A stretch of DNA of 64,000 nt from Solanum dulcamara (Eukaryota; Streptophyta; Magnoliopsida; Solanales; Solanaceae). The notes under the pieces are model-generated. The model worked only from the letters and a program-made list of their open reading frames with translations, was not told where the DNA came from and did not search any database. Location: positions 14,578,501 to 14,642,500 of the forward strand of contig NC_077247.1 of assembly GCF_947179165.1 (NCBI RefSeq), read 5' to 3'. Shown here in pieces: positions 36,960-48,551 of this stretch (within the stretch, counting starts at the first letter, position 1; the number at the start of each line of letters is the position of its first letter). A program made the translations under genes and the position numbers.

Positions 36960-38065
36960 TGTTGACCACCCTTAGGTTGAGCTTGGACACCTTGTGGAGC
37001 TTTTCCACCTTAAGTAACTTGGCCTTGAGGATGTCCTTCTCTACCCTTATTGGTAGCTTGGGGGCACTCGGATTGCCTATTCTCCATTTTTCCATATCAA
37101 AAGTAAGCAATCATTCTTATCAAAAATCGCCCTCCATGATTATTTCCATACCTACCACATTTGGGAAATGAAGGGCTAGTGGCATTTTCATTTCCTCTTT
37201 GAGTTTAAGGGTATGTCACCCTATCAATCACAAACTTCTTCTTTAAACTTTGTCCTTGTTGAGAACGGCCAATACCACTACCGAACTTAGCATGTGAGAA
37301 TTGACCTTCATACAGGGCTCTCTTAGACTCTCTCATCCTCATCTCCTTGAGTTTGTCTCCCTTAATTTGTGCAGTGAAAGTCATAAGCTGAGATATATCT
37401 ATCTCCTTGATAAGCATGTCGGTACAACACTCCTTATCATCTAAATCAGATACCCCTAATATTAATTGACTCATTCGGGCACGTGGGTCGGCAACCAATG
37501 AAGGAGCATACTTGGAGAGCTAGGTGAACTTGAGGGCATAGTCCCTCATTCCCATGTTGCCTTGTCGAATATTTATGAACTCCAACACCTTAGCTTCCCT
37601 TAGCTCAAAAGGGAAAAAATGATCAAGTAAAGCAAGTTTGAAGGTTTCCCATCTAATATGTCCTTCATCCATTCTCTCAATCCTTTATTGAGTATATCGT
37701 ACTTGAGCCACATCTTTGAGTTGGTAATCCGCCAACTCTGCCTTCTCCTCTGATGATACCCCCATTATGCTCAATATTTTGTAGATCTAATCAATAAATT
37801 CTTGAGGATCCTCATCTACCCTTGAGCCATAAAACTCCATAGGGTTCATTCTTACAAAAACTCTTACCCTCGAAGTCGGATTAGAAACATTAAGAGGAGC
37901 TGTAACCCCTTGATTTGCCACAACTTGGGCTAGTATAGAAATAGCGGTCTAGAACTCCGCATTGGTCACTTAGTCTAGTAGGGGAATATTGCCTTAAGAA
38001 TCCAGGGGAGCTTGGGTCTCATTAACATTGTTTCCCCTTATCAATGATGGTCTTCTTAGAGTCAT
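36960..38065 (-). pseudogene. G2 gag
   Basis: The likely start codon is at 38065-38063 on the minus strand, reading MTLRRPSLIRGNNVNE. Then come VRMNPMEFYGSRVDEDPQ, FELREAKVLEFINIRQGN, MGMRDYALKFT, and the capsid motif LSKYAPSLVADPRARMSQ at about 37510-37450. A 97-residue open frame (37498-37205) continues into SRQQGQS-like wording. The zinc knuckle near 37150-37030 has lost cysteines (FPKCGRYGNNHGG, then YGKMENRQSECP). Five or more stops. Gag would form the virus-like particle; this one cannot. Confidence 0.88.
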
Positions 38066-38267
38066 GTTTCTAAAAATTGCAAAGGAAGATCGTTAGGGAA
38101 ATGAAGTCTTAGGGTAAACTCTATAGCATGGCATAGATCATGAAAGAAGTCAGAATACCCTAAAATGACTTATAGCCTCTTATTTATAGATGTGGAATGC
38201 TTCACAACTATGAATAAGACTCTACTTGATGCGGCATGTTTGACATACTAGGAAATCTTAAACCTTG

Positions 38268-38280
38268 TGCTCTCATACCA
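38268..38280 (-). other. Primer binding site of G2
   Basis: The minus strand reads TGGTATGAGAGCA, one change from the tRNA-iMet site, four bases inside the 5' LTR. Confidence 0.8.
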
Positions 38281-38284
38281 AGTT

Positions 38285-40054
38285 TGTCATGACCCGACCT
38301 AGGACCTAGTCATAACATGGTGATAGAATATATGTTAGTACTTTGAATGTACTAAGTATGAGGGAATGACATGGAATGTAAAGAATGGGATGCAATTATC
38401 AAGTAAATACATAATAAGATGAGATAAGTAAACACGTGAGAGAATCATGATGATCAAAGCATTTGAAAAGCACAGTTGAAATCATGAAAGTACATAAGAG
38501 ATCATACAAATTTGGGATAGGAACCATAACTAACAATAAGACCATGCAAGCTATAACATGGAATCCTGATGTTACCACTACACCGAAAAAAGGGAATCTA
38601 CTTGCCTCGGTAGACTCTATCCCGCTTGGCGGGTCACAACGTACGCTATATGTGGATCCACTAGCTAAGCCATAAGGAAACCTATGGTGGAAGGTACTTA
38701 TGAGGCAAGAGACTTTATATAAGGAACCAGTAGGTTGAGCCCCCACCTCAAGTCATCATTCGGTGCTAATTCAAATCTCACTGAATACATAAAGTAGTAA
38801 TCATACTTAATATATATCATAAACTTATTCATAATCTTCATAATTCATAAAGTAGCTTATTTTGTAATGTACTTGTAATGGAGAATAGTCCTTTCATCAT
38901 TATAATCATATTTGCATAATTCATATAGTTAGGTTCTAGGTCACTACATAGGTTCCTAAGTCACCTTACTTCATAACTTAAATGTAATTCATACCTTGAA
39001 CGTACTTGTGATTCATGATCATAATTCATACTTGAACTTAGAGTAAAACTCATAAGCATAATCAATTTGAATGAAAATCATGATAATTCCTTGAAATCAT
39101 TGGATTCATAATCATACTTCATAATTTATCATAGAAAATAGGTTTCATGCATGGGCAATCATAATTGAACTTAAAATCATAAAATTCATATATAAATATA
39201 CTTATAATGATCAAATATGATGATAAAAAACATAATTTAAATAGACCAATGCAATTCATAAGATTAGGGTTATAATCTATTGAAATTCATAAACCTTAAG
39301 TAGAAACCTTGGGACTCGATGCGTGAAGGGGACTCTGGATCAATCCCTACATACATTGATTGAAGTTAATGATGGTATTGAAAAAGGATACTTATTCTTG
39401 AAGAAACCCTAGCCAAAATCTTGATGAAAAAAATGAACTTTGGAGGAGTCTTGAGAGAGAAGTCTTTTAGTTGATTGGGAGTTAATAATGGAAAAGATTA
39501 GATTAAAGAGTATTTAGGATATTTTTGTACTAAATCAAGTTCCAAAAACATCCATATACATTAATAAAAGAATATAGAATGCCTAAAATACCCCTTATTT
39601 AACAGAAGTTGGGACTCGGAGGACCCATCACAGCCCGTGATGTTCATCACAATTTGTGGTTGTGTCCATGATCTTTGACTTGATCTTGAATTTTTGAGAG
39701 TTGCAGGAAAAGTTTTAGAAATTTCTTCATAGGTCTCTTCACGGTCCATGAAGTACACCACGAGACGTGAAGAGTGGGTATGGTGCAGGGTCTGCAGGGT
39801 GACCTGCAGGGGTGACTATCATGGAACTCACCACGGTCTGTGAAATATTTCATGGTCTATGGTGCCCTATCGTAGAGGTCATCCTATAAGGGTGAACCTT
39901 AGGGTCACCACTACGGTGGCTCACCATGAGGCGCGATGCCCACCACAGCCCGTGACGTTCTCCATGGTCATCACCTGGTGCCAAAATTTGCAGTTTTTCC
40001 AGATTTTTATGTTTTTATCCTCATTTTCTGACTTTCTAGATTTAGTGTCTTTCA
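38285..40054 (-). repeat. 5' LTR of G2
   Basis: Starts TGTCATGACCCGACC and ends GTGTCTTTCA on the plus strand; 1770 bp. Compared with the 3' LTR it lacks about 360 bases just after position 38328, otherwise it is collinear. The palindromic CACGG/CCGTG words lie at about 39605-39990. Confidence 0.9.
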
Positions 40055-40507
40055 CAAAATAGTGCCTAGATCAAGTCATATACATCATGAGAAAAGACTA
40101 GAAGCATACCGGTGAAAATATCTAGTTAGATCTCTTGATCTTGATGACTAGCCATAGCATACAGAAGGTTTGGATCTTCATTTGCCTCCGAATTAGAACT
40201 TCTCTGATTACCTCTACCAGGTGGTGTCGCTGAAGAAGATTGAGCTCTATTTATCCTATTACTCTACATGTCTCATGGAAAATCTCTCATAAAGTGAAAC
40301 ATCTCGCTATACTTGTAACAACCATTAGTGCCATCACGACACTATCCCAAATAAAGTCTCACACACTTCCCATAAGGTAGCTTGCATGAAGAACTCTAGA
40401 CCAGACTTCTTTACGACTAAGATCTTTGAGCTTTGAAGTTCTGATTACCTTGAGGTCCCTGGTCATTCTAGTTGTTTACTGCAGGTGCGCTAGCTGATGA
40501 TGGAATA
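40055..40507 (-). pseudogene. G1 protease start and gag C-terminus
   Basis: On the minus strand, GTIL at 40059 is continued by SFVT at 31225 on the other side of G2. Above it comes TGML (D-x-FTGM type), then a serine-rich stretch ATPPGRGNQRSSNSEAN near 40230-40180, and a zinc knuckle at about 40345-40290 reading CYKYSEMFHFMRDFP, where the second and last cysteines are replaced. Then GPQGNQNF near 40440. It ends at the 58-bp tandem repeat at 40508; whether the repeat belongs to gag is unclear. Confidence 0.8.
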
Positions 40508-40730
40508 GCCAAGGACTCAAATAAGGGCTGAGGATAATCATGGACTTGCACCAAGTCTATAGATGGCTAAGGACTTAAACCAAGGCTGAAGATAGAAATG
40601 GACTTGAACCAAAGATTCAGATAGCGTTGGACTCTAAGCATGAATGCAAGTGGCGGTGGACTGAACCCACAACCAAAGAAGGCAGAGGACTCGAACTAAG
40701 GAAAATACTCTAAGCTCGAACCAAGTCTAA
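40508..40730. repeat. 58-bp imperfect tandem repeat, about 3.8 units
   Basis: Units begin at 40508, 40566, 40624 and 40682 with GC-(C/T/G/A)-AAGGACT-like wording (for example GCTAAGGACTTAAACCAAGG), each 58 bp apart, with a second GGACTTG-ACCAA word in the middle. Units 1 and 2 are close, 3 and 4 more diverged. It sits between the G1 gag end and an inverted family-R fragment and I cannot assign it to either. Confidence 0.75.
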
Positions 40731-40734
40731 TTAG

Positions 40735-42509
40735 AATCGATGAGCGGATTTCGAATCAAGAACCAAGTACATGAGAACCAATGGAAATAAGGGAATTATA
40801 GATATAAGGTTCCAAAAGCTGAGTTACCACCTAGCTAAATTCGAGACTATTAGAATCAAGTTTTTTGTATCAATCTACAAGGAGCTAAGCCGTCCAAAGC
40901 GACGTTGGAGAAGTTCTAAGGCCTAATAGATTAAAAAGTATGTGAGTCAGTGGAAATCAATTGTATAATCCTATGCTAAAGCCAACAATGATTTCAACAA
41001 TATACACAAGCCATAATAAAGGCACACCACAAGGTATGGATGATCAATCAACACAACCGACATGCTTCATAGACCAAAATACCTAAAAATAGCCTAACAC
41101 ATGGATTTTATGAACTAAACATGATCAACTACCAAAGCACCCCCAAATTCACCTAAAACTAAACACAATTATGCAATCATACTTAGTCTAAGGAAAGGGA
41201 AGCCGTATCTTACCTGTAGTTTGACCACTCACGTTCCAAATCAAATTGCTAGAACATATCCCTTCTATACGTCCTCAGAACACTACGCTATCAAAAATAG
41301 TTTCACAATGTTAGAACCATCGTTTAGACCCTAACCTTACTAAAAATGAAAATGGACCAATTTCATAATATAAAATGGGAATGTGAGACCCAAGATGCTA
41401 TTTCTGGAATGGACTCCCCAGAAAGGTCCTAATTAGCTTCCTGAATTTGTGTCCCAAAAAACCACAATTTGATGCTCTAAATAGCCCGAAACTACCCATA
41501 TGCATAAGGATCGCCATTGAAGCTAAAAAGGTACTATGACAACAGTTAAAAAACTTAAATCACCTCAAGTGAAGGTCTTCCAAAAGCTCCTGAACACTCC
41601 AACAGGTTCCCACAATAATGCACAATAATCCTACCTTTGAATCACTAAATTCAGTCTTAAAAAGAGAGGGGAAATAGGTTTTATAGTAGGGAGGATAACT
41701 GGAATATAGTTCTTAAAGAACCTCCAGGCATCACAAAAGTGACCAAAAATATTGCTAGAGTTGTCATCACCCAAGAGCCGGTCCTCACTAAAGTGAGGTC
41801 GTTGTTGCTAAACCGAGGGATGCTTTAGCAATGGACAGGCCACTTTAATGACTAGTGCCTAAAAGGCGGGCCTTACTTAAGTGATTCCCTGGTCGCTTAA
41901 GCAAGGGTCGCTAAAAAGATGCCAAGGCTGCAATGGGGTGCTCATGATTTGTTCAGAACTCTATATGTGCAATACAACTATCATACCCCACAAAATTCAA
42001 CATTCTAAACTCAACGGTGTAGTTGAAATTTGAATTTGAGGTCATGTCGACTAAAAGTGAATTCCACACCCAAGTGTTATTTTTAACTAATTCCACAAAG
42101 TGTCTTGGAATTAGATCGAAAGCCTCGAGAAGCCTACGAATTGTCCTTTTAGACCAAAATCAATATTTCAAAACTAACCACAAAGATGGAATTTTTATCC
42201 GAGCTCATTTTCCAATAATGTTGACCAAACTCATAGTTAGGCCAAATTTTAAAGACTAAAATGCCTATTGGTCAAAACTCCCACCAAAAGCTCAAGACTC
42301 GTGCAACCCATGCTACTAGATCAAAATGACCATTCTAAAGTTGATGGAACCATTAAATTCCATTCTGAGGTCATTTACCTGATATTTTGACTGAAATCAA
42401 CTTAGTTTTAAAAGCTCCAAAATAGGAAAACAGGCATAAATCCTAAATAAATGATCAAGAAACCAAACAGTCAGTGCAAGAAAGTAATAAATAAATTAGG
42501 GTCACTATA
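40735..42509 (-). repeat. Inverted, truncated family-R LTR fragment (R1-5)
   Basis: Reversed, it starts TATAGTGACCCTAATTT at 42509, then GCACTGACTGTTTGGTT and ATTTTGGAGCTTTTA, collinear with the starts of R1-2 and R1-3. At 42000-42260 it has the GTCAAAA and CCGAGCTCATTTTCC blocks also found reversed near 27330 and 57270. It covers about the first 1.75 kb of the LTR; the 3' part is missing. At 41750-41940 it has palindromic words such as CACTAAAGTGAGG and CTTAAGCAAGG. The frame at 42023-42259 is LTR sequence. Confidence 0.7.
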
Positions 42510-42520
42510 GGAGTACTCTA

Positions 42521-43061
42521 AAATATGAAAAGAATGTATTTACTCAAAATTGACTTGGAGGGTCACTATAGAGATACGCTTCCAAGAGTTGAAACACCGA
42601 CTTAGTTCCACTCTAGTGTTGACTTTACCTAAAGGATCCGATGGGTTTGTTGTTTATTATAATAATTTAAGGATTGGTGTTGTTTGTGCTTTGTTACAAG
42701 ATGGTACGTTGATAGTCTATGCTTTTAGGTAACTAAAGGTGCATGAAAAGAATAATCTAACCCATGAAATAGAGTTAGCGGCGGCTGTATTAGCTTTGAA
42801 TATTTGGAGATACTACCGATATGGTGTTCATGTTAATATGTTTACCGATCACAAGAGTTTGCAATATGTGTTCAACCAAAATGACTCTAACCTTCAACAA
42901 AAATGATGGCTTGAGTTATTGAAAGACTATGATATGAATGTGTTGTACCATCTGGGCAACGCAAATATTGTTGCCGATGCATTTAGTATGTTGTCCATGA
43001 ACAGTGTATCCCATATTTTTCATGAATAGAAGAAATTAGTTTGTGATGTTCATAGACTAGT
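42521..43061 (+). pseudogene. Gypsy RNase H fragment (G3)
   Basis: The plus strand codes RFQELKHRLSSTLVLTLP, GSDGFVVYYNN, a stop, then HEIELAAAVLALNIWRYY, FTDHKSLQYVFNQND (the conserved TDHKSL motif), LLKDYDMNVLYHLGNAN and a decayed SRLSM site, ending at the LTR start 43062. Three stops are present. This is the same protein region as 34990-35500 but in the opposite direction. RT is absent upstream, where the inverted R1-5 begins. Confidence 0.85.
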
Positions 43062-45295
43062 TGTAACACCCTATACTACTCTAGCCTAGACTAAGTCTGA
43101 GAACCAAGAGACAAACTTGCGAGAGAGGAAGGATAGTAGACTGCCTAGTGCCTAGGGTTGCACCTATGGTTTGTAGGGGTACCTATGGGGCGTAGGTGGC
43201 CATTAGTAGGCTACCCCAACAATTAGAAATATTTTGATTTTCTTTAACCCTCTCTATGAGTGGTTTATATGGCCCGTAGGAGTTCATACAGACCATAGAA
43301 GAGGCTCATGGGTGATTCTTAGAGACAAAGCATCTCTTGAGTTGTAGGACCATCCCTACGAGTAATAAATATGGTCCGTAGAAAGTCCTACAACCTGTAA
43401 GAGGTGTTCCATAGTTCCAACTTCAAAAACCCTAGCAAGTTCTACACTTCCAATGAGCCCTATCCTTATGACCTATCCCTGGGCCTACAATGCATATAAG
43501 GGTGGTTATAGACCCCTTAGGCAATTTCTAGTGAGTTATTATTTCAAACCCAGGTCCTACGAAGAGGACCCTGCAGTCCTTAGGAGCTCTTACGGTCCAT
43601 AGGAAGGGGCGGTAGACAGCCCAGTCCATTTTATTGAGGGTTATTCCGATCCTTTCCTCACCTTTCCCAAACTTAACCCAAGACATTTAGACTAAATTTA
43701 GTCACTTATCAGTACCCAATGTGTATTTCCTCTTATTAACACTACGAAATTTTGAGAGCACACATTAGAGAAACGGAGAAGAGCTAGGGTTTAAGAGTTT
43801 CAAGCCAAGTCTTCGATTTTTGCTCAGTTAATCTTCATTTCTGCATGTAAGGGTATTAGAACATTGGACTAAGTTCTTCCTCATTCTCTACATGTTTCTA
43901 CAGTCAAGTTAGGCCATGAGTTTGAATCACAAGTTCCATAAAGTAAACTCTTGAATTATTTACATAAACTTCTTGTTGAATTATGGGGTATATATTCGAT
44001 TATACTTTATTTCGTTGAGTTTCAATATTATGATTTCCTTTTTGCATTCACATAAAACCTATTTTAGTCTTGCATTTCATTCTTTATGCATTACCTTGAG
44101 TTAAAAATAATTATTTTCATCAATTACTTAAAAAAGAGTTTGAGCATGAGTTGAGTTGAGTTGAGAATTCCTGTAGTCATATTTTGAGCATGAGTATAGA
44201 TACATTTAAACATATATTTTTGAGATAAAATTACGAAATAAATCCATTCTTTAAAGTCATTGTTTGAGTTGAGATCATATCCTTTAAAGAGAAAAGATAA
44301 GCTGAGAAGAGTTGAGTTTGAGCTTAGTCCAAGAGAGACTAAATAAGTTAACATTACTAAAATACTCGCTTGAGTTATGATCATAATAAATTATATTTAG
44401 AGACTAGTATTGTACTAATTTGGATACGAGTATAGAATAGCTCGAAACCCATAAAATGCGTAGCCAGCGTAGGATAGGATCGTACCATTCACTCAAAAAA
44501 CTCCTCATTGTCCAAAACGACAACTTCTATTGGATCCTGAGATGAGTTGCATCCATTACCCAAGAAAGGTATTGGATGGATGTGGCAGTGACAATAGTTT
44601 GTTGTATCATTATGTAGCTCATGAGTGATGGTTGTCGGTTAGAGAAACTCTCCATTAAATAAAGTATTCTATTTTTCATATACTGAGTTACATTTACCAT
44701 TTTATGTCTTTTAAAGCATTATCATTCATTTTATTTCATGCTTTGTTGAGTTGAGTTACTTTCAGAGTTGAGCATATTCAGTAAGTGTCCTCCTTTCTAT
44801 TTTAGATACTCATACATTCCATTTACTGATGTCATTTCACCTACATTGTTCTATGATGCGTATACATGTGATAGAGATCTTCAACAAGTGCACCATTAAA
44901 GATTAGCTTCCACTCAGCTGTGGTGAGACCTCTTAGTATTCAGAGGGCTCTTGAGTTATTTATTTCCAGTCTATTACTTATCTATTTGTGGTAGCTATGG
45001 GCTTATCCCGTTAGAGTCAATACTTTTTAGAGACCTTATAGACTAGTCAGACAGTGTTTAGTTTATTCCTTTGAGTATGTTTTCAAAATATTAAGTTATG
45101 TCTATATTATTTAATTAAGTTTTACAATTTATACCAAGAATATTGAGTTGCATGTGTTTAGTGTGATTATCTTTGTACATTTATGAGATAATACCCTTCT
45201 ACTTAGTGAGCTAGCTAGGCCAAGGGTTCACTTGGAAACCAACAATAGGTTATGAGTGTCGTCCACGCCTAGGGTGTAGACTTGGAGTATGACTA
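43062..45295 (+). repeat. Family-B LTR of element G4, plus orientation
   Basis: Begins TGTAACACCCTATAC and ends at about 45295, right before the primer site; 2.2 kb. Its end (GGGTGTAGACTTGG) is the reverse of the starts at 5849 and 48711. At 43140-43625 it has many GGTCCGTAG and GGCCCGTAGG words. The block 44600-44640 with TGATGGTTGTCGG pairs with 6540-6590 and 49420-49450. The frame at 44124-44384 (minus) is not coding by appearance. Confidence 0.85.
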
Positions 45296-45298
45296 ACT

Positions 45299-45310
45299 TG
45301 GTATCAGAGC
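45299..45310 (+). other. Primer binding site of G4
   Basis: Perfect TGGTATCAGAGC, the initiator methionine tRNA site, 3-4 bases after the LTR. It proves that the LTR 43062-45295 is a 5' LTR with an internal region starting here. Confidence 0.9.
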
Positions 45311-45372
45311 AAAAGATTCAAGATTCCTAGGGTGTCTATGAAGTTGAGTCTAGTAGAGTCCTTCTTATTGGT

Positions 45373-46800
45373 ATGTTATACCATCTATGGAAAGAAAATA
45401 TGGTTGCCGATACTCTTAGTAGGTTGTCCATGCATAGTGTTGCCCATATTAATGATGAAACGAAGGAGTTAGTTCATGATTTTCGTAAACTAGCTTATTT
45501 TGGTATTCCCTTGGTTGATTCTGAGTATGGTAGAGTTGTTGTGCAAAATTGTTTTGAATCATCTCTTGTGTCAAATGTGAAGGCAAAGCAAGATAATGAT
45601 CCGACTTTGTTTGAGTTGAAGAAAACAATTTTTGAAAAAATCCATTGATGCTTTTTTCCAAGGGGAAGATGGTGTACTTAGATATCAAGGTCTATTATGT
45701 GTACCTAATGTTGATAGCTTGAGGAAAATCATATTGTTTGAAGCTCATAGTTCGCGTTACTCTCATCTGGGATCTACAAAGATATATCATAATTTAGGGA
45801 GGTGTATTAGTGGAATGGCATGAAGAAGAATATTCCAGAGTTTGTGTTTAAGTGTCCTAATTGTAAACAAGTTAAGATTGAATATCAAAATCAGGAGGTT
45901 TAGCTCAAGACATTGAGATTCCAATTTGGAAGTAGGAAGACTTAAATATGGACTTCATTAAAGGTTTTTATTATACTCGTAGGCATCGTGATTTTATTTG
46001 AGTTGCTATTTACCAAATAACTAAGTCGGAGCATTTTCTTCCCTTTAAGACTTCTTATTCAATAGAGGATTATGCTAGACTTTATATTTGAGAGTTGGTT
46101 AAGGTTCATGTTATTTCATTATCTATCATCTCGGACCAAGGTACTCAATTTACATCATAGTTTTGGAGGTATTTCCAAAAGGGTCTCGGTAATCAAGTCA
46201 AGCTTAGTATAGATTTTCACCCACAGACTGATGGTCACATCGTGCATAATGTTTATACTTTGAAGAATATGTTGATAGCTTGTGTGATCGACTTCAATGT
46301 TAATTGGAATGATTATTTGTGATTGATTGGGTTTGCTTATAACAACAATTATCATTCGAGTATCCAAATAGATTCATTTCAGGCACTTTATGGTAGGAGG
46401 TATAGGTCTCTTATTGGGTGATTCAAGGTTGGTGAGGTTTCTTTCATAGGGCCTGAGTTGGTTTGTGAGTCTATGGATAAAGATAGACTTATTTATGGAA
46501 AGTTTAAATACTTCCCAAAGTCGACAACAGTCATATTCGAATGTAAGGAGAAGGGAACTTCCATGTTTCATTGTGGAAAAAGTGTGTTGGTGATCCTAGC
46601 TCTATTGTCCCTTTGGATAGCATTGTTGTGAAAAAGGACTTGTCTTGAAGAGGTTTTGTTGATATTTTAGATCATAATGTCCGAACATTAAGAAATAAAG
46701 AAGTTGCATCCGTGAAGGTTCTTTGGAGGAACCAACTAGTTGAGGGCGCTATATGGGAGGCCAAAGCCGATATCATATCTCGATATCCTCATTAGTTTTC
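45373..46800 (+). pseudogene. G4 RNase H end and integrase
   Basis: Only about 60 bases after the primer site the sequence jumps to the end of RNase H: MLYHLWKENMVADTLSRLSM, then a linker with ETKELVHDFRKLAYFGIPLVDSE. The integrase follows in shifting frames: GEDGVLRYQGLLCVPNVD, FKCPNCKQVKIE, MDFIKGFYYTRRHRD (near 45950), TKSEHFLPFKTSYSIEDYARLY, SIISDQGTQFTS, FHPQTDGH, YNNNYHSSIQIDSFQALYGRRY, and a tail with a SLWIA-type region near 46600. Gag, protease and RT are deleted. Many stops. A plus-strand core with two aspartate sites is still readable. Confidence 0.87.
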
Positions 46801-46990
46801 GCATGCATGCATGTTCATGAAATAAGGTTTAAAGAAATTTTTAGCTTGGGGTTAATTACTCCTTAGTTTTATGCATTTTGATGTGTTTTGCATTCATGTT
46901 CAGCTGTTATCTCTCTTTTCCTACTCTATTCATGCTACCTTGAGGCCCATTCGAGGACTATCTCGGGAGAAGGGTAGGGATTAGGAATAG
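46801..46990 (+). other. G4 3' untranslated end with decayed polypurine tract
   Basis: After the integrase tail there is a non-coding stretch ending with CATTCGAGGACTATCTCGG and GAGAAGGGTAGGGATTAGG, a version of the polypurine region seen in G1 and H. No 3' LTR follows; Athila-type sequence begins instead, so the 3' LTR was lost. Confidence 0.6.
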
Positions 46991-47515
46991 ACAACTACAA
47001 CGGAGATTCGAAGCTACAAACCTTCATCTAAGAACTTGAGCTGGGAAGCGGATAGTTTTCTGAGGTCAAAAATAAGGGTTATATTGATATTCATTTGATG
47101 ACCGGGAGGTAAATAATGAAATTCATCTAATAGGTCTTAAAGGTTTTTAAATATCCATAACTTACTAGATTTTGCATGCAAAACATTCAAACCATATCAC
47201 CAATACAAAACGTTTACTAAGTTACATGTAATGGGAAACACGGTTCTAGCTACATTCTCATACTGTTCAAAAATCTAAGTCTATTTTACTTTGTTACTTA
47301 GAACATCGTTACTCATTATTAAACCAAAAAAAAACCCGAATTTACTTTATGCATTTTACTTTTGGAAAATCGTGACTACAACTAAATATAAGTGCTAGTA
47401 GACTTATTTTCTCTGCATTCCCTGTGGGTTCAAACTCAATATAGGTAGGTTCTATATTTGACGACACTCCCTTTATACTTCTTAATTGGAGTGTAAGTTT
47501 GGGCATATAAATTTT
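46991..47515 (+). repeat. 3' end of an Athila-type 5' LTR (degenerate)
   Basis: The wording CTGCATTCCCTGTGGGTTC, then TTGACGAC-CTCC, then GGAGTGTAAGTTTGGGCATA is the end of the LTR in Solanaceae Athila elements, as I know it, just before the primer site. Its left edge is only an estimate; the upstream half of the LTR is missing or unrecognisable. Nothing else is seen in 46990-47400. Confidence 0.5.
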
Positions 47516-47533
47516 TCACTCTACTGCTAGGGA
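47516..47533 (+). other. Decayed Athila primer binding site
   Basis: TCACTCTACTGCTAGGGA aligns with the Athila site TGGCGCCGTTGCCGGGGA (tRNA-Asp type); 10 of 18 bases match and most of the others are C/T or G/A changes. Confidence 0.5.
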
Positions 47534-47595
47534 ATACTTTTTTGAAATACTTTATTAGTAGTTATTTTGGTTTGTAGTCTTATTTCCTAATTTTA

Positions 47596-48515
47596 TGTAA
47601 TACTCCAAAAAAATTTAAGCTAAGGCCCGAACCATTCTTCATATGCGTATAAACCCAAACACAATAATTTTAACTCTATATATTTGTTAGGATCAATTCC
47701 TAAGTTTCTGAAGTGTATTTGATGTAAATTAGGGTTATAAGAATCTTGTAGCGCAAAGTTGAGTTGTAAGTTGTCCTACCGTTTGAGTTTCGATATAGAA
47801 TTATAAATAGGTCAACTTCAAATGAACATTTATCCTAGAATATAAAGAGTTAGATAGATAATAACCTATCATATTAAAGTACTATGAATCCCTTTGTCAA
47901 CTCTATTAAGTTTGCCTCATTAGGAGTTCGAAGTAAAATCTTATGCCCATTTTAGTGAAGCCCTGTCAGATAGTTAAATTCTTATGGATAGGTTATATGA
48001 CCAGTGGTTTTGACAGATGCTGAAATCATCCTGAAAGCTTGCTGCTTTTTTTTTTCAAAAACTTCTTCCTCGTCTTCCAAGATTATTTTTGTCCTTTTCC
48101 AAGCTTTTTCATCCTATTCTAAGTTATTTTTGGGTTTTTCAAAGGAGTATATCATTTAAATAACTAGTTTCCTCTCATAATCATCGATCTAAATATCCTA
48201 GTCTCAAGAAACTACTTTAAAACAAACCTAGGGTTCCTCTTCTCCTTCACGAACCCTAAAGCTTTCAAGTCAAAAAATTCAATAATCAAGAGAAGACTTC
48301 CAACCAAGGTTTTTCCAAGTTCTTCCACTATAAAAATTCCTAAAAAGAGTTGATTTTCTCAAGATCAAGCACCAAGAATTTATTTTTCATGCATACATTC
48401 ACATGAACCCTTATTGAATCGATGTTCATTACTTTTAATATGCATTATTCTGAGTTAAAGATGATAAATTTCATGAATTGAGTAAAATATGAGGTTTTAG
48501 GGAACATGAGCATCC

Positions 48516-48551
<36 letters not shown>

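Larger units (their letters stand above)
31226..40054 (-). mobile_element. Ty3/Gypsy element G2 with both LTRs
   Basis: An 8.8-kb minus-strand element with LTRs at 31226-33349 and 38285-40054, gag and pol between them, primer site and polypurine tract. Flanking 5-mers are CAAAG (31221-31225) and CAAAA (40055-40059), a target duplication with one change. It sits within the protease gene of G1 and is younger than G1. All its frames carry stops, so it is not autonomous now. The pol order protease-RT-RNase H-integrase marks it as Ty3/Gypsy. Confidence 0.9.
5849..40507 (-). mobile_element. Ty3/Gypsy element G1, broken by three insertions
   Basis: One minus-strand element can be traced through the window: 3' LTR 5849-7632, integrase and RNase H 7633-9455, RNase H and RT 26538-26964, RT and protease 30070-31225, protease start and gag end 40055-40507. 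The pol wording resumes on each side of the inserts R1-1 (9456-26537), R1-2 (26965-30069) and G2 (31226-40054). At 31225/40055 the protease frame continues exactly once one copy of the 5-bp duplication is removed. The gag N-terminus, primer site and 5' LTR are missing beyond 40507, where an inverted family-R fragment begins. It inserted into the hAT remnant. Confidence 0.8.
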
